The notes under the pieces were generated by a model. That model made no database searches, was not told where the DNA came from, and saw only the letters and a program-made list of their open reading frames with translations. The position numbers were made by a program, and so were the translations under genes. A DNA stretch of 64,000 bases from Achromobacter kerstersii (lineage in GTDB: Bacteria; Pseudomonadota; Gammaproteobacteria; Burkholderiales; Burkholderiaceae_B). The stretch covers positions 1,178,001 to 1,242,000 of the forward strand of contig NZ_CADIJQ010000001.1 in the NCBI RefSeq assembly GCF_902859595.1, given 5' to 3'. How positions within the stretch are numbered: position 1 is the stretch's first letter; each line of letters begins with the position of its first letter. Positions 16,817-26,494 of this stretch are shown here, in pieces.

Positions 16817-19800
16817 TTACGCCGCGCCGTAGCCGCCGCCGCCCGGGGTTTCGATCACGAAGATGTCGCCCGGATGCAGTTGGGCGCTATCTTGCGGACC
16901 CAGCTCCTGGACCGTGCCGTCAACGCGTTCGATCGTGTTGCGGCCCATCGCGCCGGGTTGCCCGCCCGCCAAACCGAACGGTGCGAAGCGGCGGTTGTTG
17001 GACAGGATGGCGGCCGTCATGTCTTCCAGGAAGCGAATGCGGCGCACACCGCCCTCGCCGCCCGGATACCGGCCGGCGCCGCCCGAGCCCTTGCGGATCT
17101 CGTAGGATTCCAGGCGCACCGGGAAACGGAACTCCAGCACTTCGGGGTCCGTCAGGCGCGAATTCGTCATGTGGGCTTGCACCACCGACGTGCCAGCGAA
17201 ACCTTCGTCATGCGGGCCTGCCGCGTCGATGCGCACCGGGCCTGCGCCCGTACCGCCCGAGATGGTTTCGTAGTACTGGTGGCGCGCGTTGCCGAACGTG
17301 AAGTTGTTCATCGTGCCCTGGCTGGCCGCCAGCACGCCCAGCGCGCCATACAGCGCGTTGACGATGCACATGGACGTTTCCACGTTGCCCGCCACCACCG
17401 AGGCCGGCGGGTTCGGGCGCAGCATCGAGCCTTCCGGCACGATGATGGACAGCGGCACCAGGCAACCATCGTTCAGCGGGATGTCGTCATTGACCATCGT
17501 GCGGAACACATACAACACCGCCGCCACGGCGATGGCGCCGGGTGCGTTGAAGTTGTTGTCCAGCTGCGCCGACGTGCCGGTGAAGTCCACCACCGCGCTG
17601 CGCGCCTGCGTATCCACGGTTACCGCCACACGAATCACCGCGCCGTTGTCCAGCGGGTACTCGTAGCTGCCGTCTTTCAGCACCGAGATGACGCGGCGCA
17701 CGGCCTCTTCGGCGTTGTCTTGCACGTGTCCCATGTAGGCGCGCACCACATCCAGACCAAAGTGGTCGCACATGCGCAACAGCTCTTGCACGCCCTTTTC
17801 GTTGGCGGCGATCTGCGCATGCATGTCGGCAATGTTCTGATCCGGATTGCGCGCGGGCCAGCGGCCCGAACCCAGAATGTCACGCGCGGCCTGGTCACGG
17901 AATTCGCCGTTCTTCACCAGCTGGAAGTTGGTGAACAGCACGCCTTCGTCTTCCACCGTCTTGGAATCCGGCGGCATGGAGCCCGGTGTGGTGCCGCCGA
18001 TATCGGCGTGATGGCCGCGCGAGCCCACATAGAACAGGATCTCGCGTCCGGCATGGTCGAACACCGGCGTGATGACGGTGACGTCAGGCAAGTGCGTGCC
18101 GCCGTGATACGGGTCGTTCACCACGTACGCGTCGCCCGGCATCATGCGGCCGGCGTTGGCGTTCATGACCGTGCGCACCGATTCGCCCATCGACCCCAAG
18201 TGCACCGGCATGTGCGGCGCGTTGGCGATCAGGCGGGCCTGGGCATCAAAGATGGCGCACGAGAAATCCAGGCGTTCCTTGATGTTGACCGAGTACGCCG
18301 TGTTTTGCAGGCGGTAGCCCATCTGTTCAGCGATCGACATGAAGAGGTTGTTGAACACCTCGAGCATGACGGGGTCCGCCTGCGTCCCGACCACACGGCG
18401 TTCGGCACGCTCTTCCACGCGGCGGATCACAAAGTGATCCTGCTGCGTCAATTCCGCCTGCCAGCCGGGTTCAACCACGGTCGTCTGGTTGGGCTCGGAA
18501 ATGATGGCGGGGCCTGCCACCACGTCACCGCCCGCCATGTCTTCGCGCACATACAAGGGCGTGTCGCGCCACTCGCCCGCGCTGTACATGCTGACCACGC
18601 GGCGCGGCGCCAAGGCGCCCTCGCGGGTGCGCGAGACGCTGGCTTCGCTCACGCGCTCGCCGCCACCCGTGGCTTCCACCGAAATGGTTTCCACCACCAG
18701 TTCGCGGTTGGGCATCAGGAACGAATAGCGCTGGCGATAGGCGGATTCGAAGTCGCGGCGCGCCTGATCCAGATCGGAAAACGCCACTTCCAGCGCCGTG
18801 TCCGTGCCGCGATACTTCAGATGCAGACGGCGCTGCACGCTGATGTCGGCTTCGGGCACGTGCTGACGGCGCAATTCGCCCACGGCCTGGCCGGCGAGCG
18901 TGTCCAGTTCGTCTTGCAACACGCCCATCAAGTCGGCGTCCAGCACCTTTTCAACGGTCTTCTGACGCATGTCCGTCTGGTCCGCCAAGCCCATGCCATA
19001 AGCCGACAACACGCCGCCCAGCGGATGCGCGAAGACGGTGGTCATGCCCAAGGCGTCGGCCACCAGGCAGGCGTGCTGCCCGCCCGCGCCGCCGAACACG
19101 GTCAGCGCATATTCAGTGACGTCGTGGCCGCGCTGCACCGAGATGCGCTTGATGGCCTCGGCCATGTTGCCCACGGCGATTTCCAGAAAGCCTTCGGCCA
19201 GTTGTTCCGACGTCATCTCGCGGCCGGTGGCGGCGCGCACTTCGTCGGCCATGGCCGAGAAGCGTTCCACGACGGCATCACGGTCCAGCGCTTCATTGGC
19301 GTCGGGGCCAAACACCTTCGGGAAGAAGTCGGGCTGGATCTTGCCCAACAGCACGTTGCAGTCGGTCACGGCGAGCGGGCCGCCACGGCGATAGCAGGCG
19401 GGGCCAGGGTTGGCGCCCGCCGAATCGGGGCCGACGCGCAAGCGTGCGCCGTCAAAATGCAGGATCGACCCGCCGCCCGCCGCCACCGTGTGAATGCTCA
19501 TCATCGGTGCGCGCATGCGCACGCCTGCGACTTGCGTTTCGAATTCGCGTTCGAATTCGCCCGCGTAGTGCGATACGTCGGTAGACGTGCCGCCCATGTC
19601 AAAGCCGATTACCTTCGGGAACCCGGCGATTTCGCTGGTCCGCACCATGCCGACGATACCGCCGGCCGGGCCAGACAGAATGGCATCCTTGCCGCGGAAG
19701 CGATGCGCGTCGGTCAAGCCGCCGCTGGATTGCATGAACATCAGGCGGATACCCGGCAATTCGCCCGCCACCTGGTCCACATAGCGCTTCAGAATGGGCG

Positions 19801-20443
19801 ACAGGTACGCGTCGACCACCGTCGTGTCGCCACGCGACACGAATTTGATCAGGGGGCTGACCTCGTGCGAGGCCGACACCTGCGTGAAGCCCACTTCGCG
19901 TGCGATGCGGGCGGCGCGCTGTTCGTGCGCCGTGGCGTGCCAGGCGTGCATGAACACAATGGCAACCGCGCGGATGCCGCTGTCATAGGCCGACTGCATG
20001 CCGGCGCGCAGGCCCGCTTCGTCCAGGTCGCGGATGACTTCGCCATCGGCCGCCACCCGCTCATCGGCTTCAACGACCGACTCGTAGAGCATTTCGGGCA
20101 GCATGACGTTGCGGTCGAACAGGCGCGGCCGGTTCTGATACGCAATGCGCAGGCCGTCGCGAAAGCCACGCGTCGTCACCAGCAACGTGCGCTCGCCTTT
20201 GCGTTCCAGCAAGGCGTTGGTGGCAACCGTCGTGCCCATCTTCACGCATTCGACCAGGTCGGCAGGTACGGGCTCGCCCGGCGCCACGCCCAGCAGCTTG
20301 CGGATGCCGGCAACCGCTGCGTCACGGTACTGCTCGGGATTCTCGGACAGCATCTTCGCCGTCGTCGTCGTGCCATCGGGGCGGCGCGCCACGATGTCGG
20401 TAAAGGTACCCCCACGATCAATCCAGAATTGCCACTTCTTCAT
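16817..20443 (-). CDS. Fused hydantoinase/5-oxoprolinase (HyuA-HyuB in one chain)
   Basis: A 1208-residue protein in which the A part (about 1-680) and B part (about 690-1208) of hydantoinase/oxoprolinase are joined, the architecture of eukaryotic-type ATP-dependent 5-oxoprolinase. A-part landmarks: [18 protein letters not shown] at the start, [18 protein letters not shown] near 290 and [19 protein letters not shown]-part landmarks: [54 protein letters not shown] and a C-terminal TPGGGGYG. 5-oxoprolinase turns pyroglutamate plus ATP into glutamate. AAGGA precedes the ATG at 20443. It may be cotranscribed with the upstream MarR-type gene (81 bp). Whether it prefers oxoproline or a hydantoin is not decided by sequence. 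Confidence 0.9.
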   Translation of the reverse strand: MKKWQFWIDRGGTFTDIVARRPDGTTTTAKMLSENPEQYRDAAVAGIRKLLGVAPGEPVPADLVECVKMGTTVATNALLERKGERTLLVTTRGFRDGLRIAYQNRPRLFDRNVMLPEMLYESVVEADERVAADGEVIRDLDEAGLRAGMQSAYDSGIRAVAIVFMHAWHATAHEQRAARIAREVGFTQVSASHEVSPLIKFVSRGDTTVVDAYLSPILKRYVDQVAGELPGIRLMFMQSSGGLTDAHRFRGKDAILSGPAGGIVGMVRTSEIAGFPKVIGFDMGGTSTDVSHYAGEFEREFETQVAGVRMRAPMMSIHTVAAGGGSILHFDGARLRVGPDSAGANPGPACYRRGGPLAVTDCNVLLGKIQPDFFPKVFGPDANEALDRDAVVERFSAMADEVRAATGREMTSEQLAEGFLEIAVGNMAEAIKRISVQRGHDVTEYALTVFGGAGGQHACLVADALGMTTVFAHPLGGVLSAYGMGLADQTDMRQKTVEKVLDADLMGVLQDELDTLAGQAVGELRRQHVPEADISVQRRLHLKYRGTDTALEVAFSDLDQARRDFESAYRQRYSFLMPNRELVVETISVEATGGGERVSEASVSRTREGALAPRRVVSMYSAGEWRDTPLYVREDMAGGDVVAGPAIISEPNQTTVVEPGWQAELTQQDHFVIRRVEERAERRVVGTQADPVMLEVFNNLFMSIAEQMGYRLQNTAYSVNIKERLDFSCAIFDAQARLIANAPHMPVHLGSMGESVRTVMNANAGRMMPGDAYVVNDPYHGGTHLPDVTVITPVFDHAGREILFYVGSRGHHADIGGTTPGSMPPDSKTVEDEGVLFTNFQLVKNGEFRDQAARDILGSGRWPARNPDQNIADMHAQIAANEKGVQELLRMCDHFGLDVVRAYMGHVQDNAEEAVRRVISVLKDGSYEYPLDNGAVIRVAVTVDTQARSAVVDFTGTSAQLDNNFNAPGAIAVAAVLYVFRTMVNDDIPLNDGCLVPLSIIVPEGSMLRPNPPASVVAGNVETSMCIVNALYGALGVLAASQGTMNNFTFGNARHQYYETISGGTGAGPVRIDAAGPHDEGFAGTSVVQAHMTNSRLTDPEVLEFRFPVRLESYEIRKGSGGAGRYPGGEGGVRRIRFLEDMTAAILSNNRRFAPFGLAGGQPGAMGRNTIERVDGTVQELGPQDSAQLHPGDIFVIETPGGGGYGAA

Positions 20444-20524
20444 GCGTAGTCCTTGAGAACGAACGGCCACGACGCGTCGCGCCGCGGTCAGTTGCAGGTA
20501 AACGGGGCCGTGCCCGAATGGGAA

Positions 20525-21034
20525 TCAGAGAGAGGTTGCCGCCCGGGCCGCCTGGTCGTATAGGCCGGACAATGCGCGCAAGGTGTGCGCCAGCTGGCGG
20601 CTGAAATCCAGCCCGCCCCCGCCCGGCCCATCAAGGCCGGCGGTGAGGCATTGCTCGCGGATGTCGCCATAGCGCTTCAGCACGGCGGCACCTTCGGGCG
20701 TGACGCTGTAGAACACTTCCTTGCTGCTGCGTTCGCCCTTGACCACGCCCAGGCGCTCCAGCTTCTTCAGCGCGTAGCTGACGATGTGGGTGTCTTCGAC
20801 GTTAAGGGTGAAGCAGATATCGGCCAGCTTCTTGGCGCGCTGCCGGTGATAGACGTGGTGAAACACCATCACGTCTGTCGGTGTCAGGTCGGGCAGCCCG
20901 GCCGCGGCCATGCAGCGCACGGTCCAGCGGTCAAAGGCATGGCTGGCGATCATCAGCCCGAATTCAACTTCGGAAAGATCGGGCGCGCTACCGCCCGCCA
21001 AGTGGGCGGACGAGGCAATCAACGTAGGGCTCAT
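20525..21034 (-). CDS. MarR-type winged-helix transcriptional regulator
   Basis: A 169-residue protein with a winged-helix core: LTPTDVMVFHHVYHRQRAKK, then LADICFTLNVEDTHIVSYAL as recognition region and LERLGVVKGERSSKEVFYSVT as wing. It resembles the predicted-regulator group COG5631 rather than classical MarR; that assignment is from memory. It lies just upstream of the fused oxoprolinase on the same strand, so it may autoregulate and control that gene. An AT-rich inverted repeat lies directly before it. Confidence 0.85.
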   Translation of the reverse strand: MSPTLIASSAHLAGGSAPDLSEVEFGLMIASHAFDRWTVRCMAAAGLPDLTPTDVMVFHHVYHRQRAKKLADICFTLNVEDTHIVSYALKKLERLGVVKGERSSKEVFYSVTPEGAAVLKRYGDIREQCLTAGLDGPGGGGLDFSRQLAHTLRALSGLYDQAARAATSL

Positions 21035-21049
21035 GACACGCTTTCGCCA

Positions 21050-21078
21050 AAATTATCTGAGCGAAATACTAATAATTT
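21050..21078. promoter_or_regulatory. AT-rich inverted repeat before the MarR-type gene
   Basis: AAATTAT (21050-21056) and ATAATTT (21072-21078) are perfect 7-bp inverted arms 15 bp apart, inside a markedly AT-rich patch (about 21041-21117). The position, 16 bp upstream of the start codon of the regulator, suits promoter and operator functions. Confidence 0.4.
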
Positions 21079-21171
21079 ATGAATACTTCATCCATACAAA
21101 ATTAGTCGAAGACGGCCGAAATGCCCTCTTTCGAGGGAATACCCCTAGCGTTTTGCGGCGTTTGCGCGCGC

Positions 21172-21942
21172 TTAAGGCACCGACCAGCCCATCGGCAGGT
21201 TGGCGCCGATGAGCCAGCCCGCAATCGAGATGCGCGGCGCGATGTCGGGCATCGGGTCGCCCGGGCCGAACCAGCGCGCGTCGGCAATTTCGTCTTCCTG
21301 CACGCGGATATCGCCCGATACGTAGTCGGCGGTGAACGCCACCATCAGCGAATGCGGGAACGGCCACGACTGGCTGCCAAAGTATTGAAGGTTGCCGACC
21401 TTCAGACCGACCTCTTCATAGACTTCGCGGTGCACGGTCTGCTCGATGCTTTCGCCGGGTTCGACGAAACCCGCCAGCGCCGTGTAGCGCGCCGTGGCGG
21501 TGGTGGTGTGTTTGGCAAGCAGAATGCTGTCGCCCTTGCGGATCAGCACCATCATCGCAGGCGAAATGCGCGGGTATGCCGAAAAACCGCAAGACGGGCA
21601 ACGCAGACAGAACTCGTGCGACACGCGTTCGGTGGGCGTGCCGCAAGCGCCGCAAAAGCGGTGCGTGCGCGCCCATTCCGAAATCTGATACGCCCGGCCC
21701 GCCAGCGCCATGCGTTCGTCGTCGAACACACCAAACAAGGAACGCAGCTTCTTGAATGCGTAACCCTCGGGCGCTTCGATGCCGGGCTCGACGTGCACGG
21801 TGCGGTACGGCGAATCCGGGGTCATGGACACACGTTGCAAGGCGGCGGGCGCCAAGCCGATGCGTTCGCACAACGCCGTATCCGGCAACACGCTGGACGC
21901 TTCTTCGACCAGCAATTCATCACGGCGGAAAACGAAATTCAC
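21172..21942 (-). CDS. nudC: NAD(+) diphosphatase / NAD-capped RNA decapping Nudix hydrolase
   Basis: Hydrolyses NAD(H) to NMN(H) and AMP and, in E. coli, removes NAD caps from RNA. The protein has a four-cysteine zinc site (FCGACGTPT then FCLRCPSCGF), the Nudix box GFVEPGESIEQTVHREVYEE, and the NudC-specific SQSWPFPHSLM motif just after it, where E. coli has SQPWPFP. The GTG at 21942 gives 256 residues, close to the E. coli protein, and has AGAGG upstream; an ATG at 21975 adds 11 residues without a ribosome site. Monocistronic, divergent from TRAP cassette 2. Confidence 0.92.
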   Translation of the reverse strand: MNFVFRRDELLVEEASSVLPDTALCERIGLAPAALQRVSMTPDSPYRTVHVEPGIEAPEGYAFKKLRSLFGVFDDERMALAGRAYQISEWARTHRFCGACGTPTERVSHEFCLRCPSCGFSAYPRISPAMMVLIRKGDSILLAKHTTTATARYTALAGFVEPGESIEQTVHREVYEEVGLKVGNLQYFGSQSWPFPHSLMVAFTADYVSGDIRVQEDEIADARWFGPGDPMPDIAPRISIAGWLIGANLPMGWSVP

Positions 21943-22221
21943 AAGGGCCTCTGCACTGCGTTTTTGACTTCGCAATGTTAGAAGAAAAATGTGCGCTTGA
22001 ATGTGTCCCCGCGAGGGTTACCGTGAACTTTGAACCTTCAACCAATGAACAACAGACGTTCCTAGGAATTACCCGTAAACACGCGATTTCCCGCGCCCTG
22101 TTACCGCACAGCAACATAGAATGTGACGGCTTTTCGGCAGCGCGTCACGCGCGCAGCAGTCTCTTTCGCAATGCCTATCGGGCACAACCCGTCTTCATCA
22201 TTCGCAAAGAAGGACCCATCC

Positions 22222-23196
22222 ATGTACAAGAAAATCTCGCTGCTGGCTGGCAGCATCATCCTGGCGTTCAGCGCGGGCGCACAGGCTCAAACCAAATGGG
22301 ATCTGCCCAGTGCCTACCCGGCAAGCAACTTCCACGTTGAGAACCTGACGACCTTCATCAAGGACGTCGACACGCTGTCTGAAGGCAAGCTGAAGATTCA
22401 GCTGCACAACAACGCGTCCTTGTACAAGGCGCCGGAAATCAAGCGCGCCGTGCAAGGCAACCAGGCGCAGATCGGCGAAATCCTGCTGACCAACTTCGCC
22501 AACGAAGACCCGATCTACGAATTGGACGGCCTGCCCTTCCTGGCCACCGGCTACGAAGCGTCGTTCAAGCTGTATCAAGCGCAAAAGCCGTTCCTGGAAA
22601 AGAAGCTGGCTTCGCAAGGCATGACGCTGCTGTACGCCGTGGCGTGGCCACCCCAAGGCATTTTCGCCAACAAGGACATCAAGCAGATCAGCGACATGAA
22701 GGGCCTGAAGTGGCGCGCGTACAGCCCCGTCACGGCCAAGATTGCCGAACTGGTCGGCGCGCAACCGGTGACGGTGCAGCAGGCTGAATTGGCGCAGGCG
22801 CTGGCAACGGGCGTGATCGACTCGTACATGTCGTCGGCCTCCACCGGCTACGACACCAAGACCTACGAATACATCAAGAAGTTCTACGACACGCAGGCCT
22901 GGCTGCCCAAGAACGCCATCATCGTGAACAAGAAGGCCTTCGATGCGCTGGACCCCGCGACCCAAGCCGCCTTGAAGAAGGCCGGTGCGCAAGCCGAGGA
23001 ACGCGGCTGGAAGCTGTCGCAGGAAAAGAACAAGTGGTATCAGGAAGAGCTGGCCAAGAACGGCATGGAAACCATCAAGCCCACCGTGGAATTGAAGGAA
23101 GGCCTGTCGGTTATCGGCAAGCGCATGCTTGATGACTGGCTGAAGAAGGCGGGCGCCGACGGCCAAGCCATGATCGATGCCTATAAGAAGCAGTGA
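22222..23196 (+). CDS. TRAP solute-binding protein (DctP type), cassette 2
   Basis: Periplasmic receptor of 324 residues with signal peptide MYKKISLLAGSIILAFSAGA.. ending at AQA. Landmarks are YPASNFHVENLTTFIKDVD, APEIKRAVQGNQAQIGEIL and the LKWRAYSPVTAKIAELVGAQ region with the ligand arginine. ATG 22222 is preceded by AAGGA. It is plainly related to the receptor at 5998-7008 (compare IKRAVQAGQIQAGEIRL), while differing at many positions, so the two likely bind related but not identical acids. First gene of a dctP-dctQ-dctM operon. Confidence 0.93.
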   Translation: MYKKISLLAGSIILAFSAGAQAQTKWDLPSAYPASNFHVENLTTFIKDVDTLSEGKLKIQLHNNASLYKAPEIKRAVQGNQAQIGEILLTNFANEDPIYELDGLPFLATGYEASFKLYQAQKPFLEKKLASQGMTLLYAVAWPPQGIFANKDIKQISDMKGLKWRAYSPVTAKIAELVGAQPVTVQQAELAQALATGVIDSYMSSASTGYDTKTYEYIKKFYDTQAWLPKNAIIVNKKAFDALDPATQAALKKAGAQAEERGWKLSQEKNKWYQEELAKNGMETIKPTVELKEGLSVIGKRMLDDWLKKAGADGQAMIDAYKKQ

Positions 23197-23203
23197 TATC
23201 GCC

Positions 23204-23704
23204 ATGCGCCGCTTTCTAGATGGTCTTTACGGCGCGGCCGGCCTGTTGGCCGGCTTGTGCACGATTGGCGTGCTGGTGTCGGTGCTGGCGGCGATCATCG
23301 CCCGCCAGCTCAGCTTCAATATTCCGGGCACCGACGCCTACGCCGGGTACTTCATGGCCGCCGCAGGCTTCCTGGCGCTGGCCAGCACGTTCAAGCACGG
23401 CGAACACATCCGCGTGACGCTGCTGTTGAATTCGCTGTCCCCCGCTGGCAGCCGCCGGCTGGACATTTTCGCCTTGGCGGTCGGCTGCCTGCTCGCCGCC
23501 GCCTTCGCCTTCTTCAGCGTCAAGCTGACGTATGACTCCTGGCTGTTCAACGACATCTCCACGTCCAACGACGCCACGCCGCTCTGGATTCCCCAGATCA
23601 CGATGGCGGTGGGTACGGTCTTGTTCCTGATCGCTCTTATCGACGAACTGGTCCGGCGTGCGCGCGGCCTGTCCGCCGCTACTTCGCAGCAAACCCATGA
23701 ATGA
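23204..23704 (+). CDS. TRAP transporter small permease (DctQ type), cassette 2
   Basis: The 166-residue four-helix membrane protein starts MRRFLDGLYGAAGLLAG, seven bases after the receptor gene stops. The central FMAAAGFLALASTFKHGEHIRV matches the corresponding loop of cassette 1. The last eight bases overlap the large permease gene, in a different frame, so the two are translationally coupled. An in-frame ATG at 23177 inside the receptor gene is not favoured. Confidence 0.92.
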   Translation: MRRFLDGLYGAAGLLAGLCTIGVLVSVLAAIIARQLSFNIPGTDAYAGYFMAAAGFLALASTFKHGEHIRVTLLLNSLSPAGSRRLDIFALAVGCLLAAAFAFFSVKLTYDSWLFNDISTSNDATPLWIPQITMAVGTVLFLIALIDELVRRARGLSAATSQQTHE

Positions 23705-24998
23705 ACTTCTCGTCATTACCCTATTGGTCGTCTCGATCTTTGCGCTGCTGGGCTGCGGAGTCTGGGTTGGCCTGACGCTGGCAGGCACGGCCTGGATCGG
23801 CATGGAGATTTTCTCCAGCCGCCCGGCGGGCGACGCCATGGCCGTCACGATCTGGGGCGCGTCGTCCAGCTGGACGCTGACCGCCCTTCCCTTGTTCCTG
23901 TGGATGGGCGAAATCCTGTTCCGCACCCGCTTGTCAGAGGATCTGTTCAAGGGCCTGGCGCCCTGGCTGAACCGCCTGCCGGGCCGGCTGCTGCACACGA
24001 ACGTGATCGGCTGCGCCATTTTTGCGGCCGTGTCGGGCTCGTCAGCCGCCACCTGCGCAACGGTTGGCAAGATGACCATCCCCGAACTGACGCGCCGTGG
24101 CTACCCCGAGGATAAGATCCTGGGCACGCTGTCGGGCGCCGGTACGCTGGGCCTGCTGATTCCGCCATCGATCATCATGATCGTCTACGGCGTGGCGGCA
24201 GACGTGTCGATTGCCAAGCTCTTCATCGCCGGCATCGTGCCGGGCATTCTGCTTGCCTTGCTGTTCATGGGCTATATCGCGTGGTGGGCGATCCGCAACC
24301 CTGGCCAGGTGCCCAAGGCGGACCCCGGCATGTCGTTCATGCAGAAGCTGTCGCAATCGCGGCACCTGATTCCCGTGATGCTGCTGATTGGCGCCGTGCT
24401 GGGTTCAATCTATACCGGTATCGCCACCGCCACGGAAGCGGCGGCGGTGGGTGTGGTGGGTGCGCTGATCCTGTCCGGCCTGCAAGGCTCGCTAAACCTC
24501 TCAACGTTCAAACAATCGCTGCTGGGCGCGACGCGCCTGTACTGCATGATTGCGCTGATTCTGGCGGGTGCGCAGTTCCTGACGCTGGCGATGGGCTATA
24601 TCGGCCTGCCGCGCGCGCTGGCGGAATGGATCGGCGGACTGGGCTTGTCGCAGTTCGGCCTGATCATGGCGCTGATGGTGTTCTTCATCGTGCTGGGCTG
24701 CTTCCTGGATGGCATTTCGATTGTCGTGCTGACCATGGGCGTGCTGCTGCCGACCGTGCAAGCGGCCGGTATCGACCTGATCTGGTTCGGCATCTTCATC
24801 GTTTTCGTGGTGGAAATGGCACAGATCACGCCGCCTGTCGGCTTCAACCTGTTCGTGCTGTCGGGCATGAGCGGACGCGAGCTGCCTTACATTGCGCGCG
24901 CCTCGCTGCCCATGTTTTTCCTGATGATTCTTGCCGTGCTGCTGCTTTATGTGGTGCCCGGCATTGCAACGTGGCTGCCTTTGCACATGACGCTGTAA
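23697..24998 (+). CDS. TRAP transporter large permease (DctM type), cassette 2
   Basis: The 433-residue transport subunit has DctM landmarks LPLFLWMGEILFRTRLSE, GSSAATCATVGKM and GLLIPPSIIMIVYG, nearly the same as in cassette 1 and clearly different from cassette 3. The ATG at 23697 overlaps the end of dctQ by eight bases; an earlier in-frame codon at 23658 would deepen the overlap with no ribosome site. It ends before a strong terminator. With no regulator gene adjacent, control of this operon is not evident. Confidence 0.92.
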   Translation: MNELLVITLLVVSIFALLGCGVWVGLTLAGTAWIGMEIFSSRPAGDAMAVTIWGASSSWTLTALPLFLWMGEILFRTRLSEDLFKGLAPWLNRLPGRLLHTNVIGCAIFAAVSGSSAATCATVGKMTIPELTRRGYPEDKILGTLSGAGTLGLLIPPSIIMIVYGVAADVSIAKLFIAGIVPGILLALLFMGYIAWWAIRNPGQVPKADPGMSFMQKLSQSRHLIPVMLLIGAVLGSIYTGIATATEAAAVGVVGALILSGLQGSLNLSTFKQSLLGATRLYCMIALILAGAQFLTLAMGYIGLPRALAEWIGGLGLSQFGLIMALMVFFIVLGCFLDGISIVVLTMGVLLPTVQAAGIDLIWFGIFIVFVVEMAQITPPVGFNLFVLSGMSGRELPYIARASLPMFFLMILAVLLLYVVPGIATWLPLHMTL

Positions 24999-25017
24999 AG
25001 CGCTTGGGCAACACCCA

Positions 25018-25048
25018 CAAACCCCGGTCCTGGACCGGGGTTTTTTTT
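25018..25048 (+). terminator. Rho-independent terminator of TRAP cassette 2
   Basis: The stem CCCCGGTC (25022-25029) with GACCGGGG (25033-25040) closes on a three-base loop and is followed by eight T. Confidence 0.92.
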
Positions 25049-25348
25049 GGAACAATCGCGCCATTGTTCCGCACACGGCGCGGTTTTGAGGATCTGTAAA
25101 CCAGGGAAAACGCCAAAAAAAAATTGGTACTACACAACCCGTAACTTTTTTAGAATCCCCTGGCGCTAATCCGTTGCACCACTTTGGCGCAGTCGACCCT
25201 GCAATTACCGCTATTGGGCCTACGCTCCGGACCCCTCGCTTATTCAAAGCGTCGGTGCAAAGGCCCAGCGTCCGACGATCCGCCAGGCGCAACAGACCGG
25301 GCCACAAGCCTGGAGCAACCAAAAACAGCTACACAGGAGGAGTCCTCA
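25049..25348 (+). promoter_or_regulatory. Leader region of the porin gene
   Basis: This 300-bp stretch has no recognisable gene. It contains an A-run followed by an AT-rich segment around 25115-25155, the likely promoter area, then a long untranslated leader of about 190 bp ending in AGGAGG at 25335-25340. A long leader is common for porin mRNAs controlled by small RNAs, but no specific pairing site was identified. Confidence 0.4.
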
Positions 25349-26419
25349 GTGAAACGCATCACCCTTACGCTCGCCGCAGCCGGTCTCGGCTTGGCAGCCG
25401 GCGCCGCTTCCGCCGAAACCAGCGTCACGCTCTACGGCATTGCCGACGTCAGCATCCGCTACCTGAGCACCAGCGCCGGCAGCGTTGGCCAGGACGGCAG
25501 CCGCGTCTCGATGGAAAACGGTGCTATCTCCAACAGCCGTTGGGGCCTGCGCGGCTCGGAAGACCTGGGCAACGGCAACCGTGCCTTCTTCCGCCTGGAA
25601 AACGGCTTCAACATGCAGAACGGCAATTCGTCGGCCACCGGCAAGACGTTTGGCCGCCTGGCCTACGTTGGCCTGGACGGCGGCAACATCGGCCAGTTGA
25701 CCTTGGGTCTGCAGAACACGCCGATGTTCGACCTGCTGGCCGACTACTTCGACCCGCTGACCGTCGGCAACTACGACCAGAACGCCTGGCTGCCCGCCGC
25801 CATGTCGCGCGTGCGCACCAACAACATGACCAAGTACGCCAACACCATTGGCGACCTGTCGCTGGCGTTGTCGTGGGCGAACGGCGAAAGCTGGGAAGAC
25901 CACAAGGCCGGCCAGCAATACGGCGCCAGCCTGCGCTACATGGTCGGCAAGCTCGGCCTGGGCGCGGCGTACCAGCAGACCTATGACGGCGGCAATTCCG
26001 ACCTGCGCCAGCGCGTGTGGAACTTGAACGCGTCCTACCAGTTCGATAGCGCCAAGGTGTTCGCCGGCTACTACAACGGCCGCGATGAAACGGGTTGGGT
26101 CAACGCCGTCATGGGCGGCACCACCACCGCCAGCCTGGACCGCAAAGACAACGGCTATTTCGCCGGCGTGACGTGGCAAGCCACCCCGCGCTGGGCCATC
26201 ACCGGCGCCGGTTACTACGACCAAAGCAAGAACGTGGTCACCGACGGCGACAAGGGCAAGCGCTACGCGCTGGTTGCCGTGGCTGAGTACTCGCTGTCCA
26301 AGCGTTCGCAAGTCTATGGCACCGTGGACTGGAACAAGGTCAGCGATGCCGCCAGCGGCGAAATCGCCGGCAAGAGCAACCAGGTCGGCGCAGCCGTGGG
26401 CTTCCGCCACATCTTCTAA
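25349..26419 (+). CDS. General porin (Gram-negative, Burkholderiales type)
   Basis: Outer-membrane trimeric beta-barrel for diffusion of small hydrophilic solutes. The 356-residue precursor has a signal peptide (KRITLTLAAAGLGLAAGAAS) and the mature start ETSVTLYGIADVSIRYLS, the hallmark of the porin_4 family in Bordetella, Achromobacter and Burkholderia. It ends in Phe (GFRHIF), the sorting signal for the BAM complex. The GTG at 25349 lies 8 bp after AGGAGG; the frame runs further upstream to 25184 but that part precedes the signal peptide. Followed by a bidirectional terminator. Specificity is not predictable. Confidence 0.93.
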   Translation: MKRITLTLAAAGLGLAAGAASAETSVTLYGIADVSIRYLSTSAGSVGQDGSRVSMENGAISNSRWGLRGSEDLGNGNRAFFRLENGFNMQNGNSSATGKTFGRLAYVGLDGGNIGQLTLGLQNTPMFDLLADYFDPLTVGNYDQNAWLPAAMSRVRTNNMTKYANTIGDLSLALSWANGESWEDHKAGQQYGASLRYMVGKLGLGAAYQQTYDGGNSDLRQRVWNLNASYQFDSAKVFAGYYNGRDETGWVNAVMGGTTTASLDRKDNGYFAGVTWQATPRWAITGAGYYDQSKNVVTDGDKGKRYALVAVAEYSLSKRSQVYGTVDWNKVSDAASGEIAGKSNQVGAAVGFRHIF

Positions 26420-26453
26420 GACCTGCACGCATTGCGGCGAACCCCCGCCGCAT

Positions 26454-26489
26454 AAAAAAAAAGCCCATCGTGTTTGCGATGGGCTTTTT
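26454..26489. terminator. Bidirectional terminator between porin and DUF1445 operon
   Basis: Arms GCCCATCG (26463-26470) and CGATGGGC (26477-26484), flanked by an A-run and a T-run, make a terminator usable in both directions for the two convergent units. Confidence 0.92.
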
Positions 26490-26494
26490 GCTTT

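Noticed and set aside
16787-20449. Open frame of 1220 codons on the plus strand, antisense to the fused oxoprolinase
   Set aside because: It mirrors the real gene in the phase that high third-position GC keeps free of stops. The product is rich in His, Arg, Gln and Val with no domain, while the minus-strand protein shows full HyuA and HyuB motifs.
25049-25348. Riboswitch in the porin leader
   Set aside because: The leader is long, but no known aptamer pattern or terminator/antiterminator pair was found.
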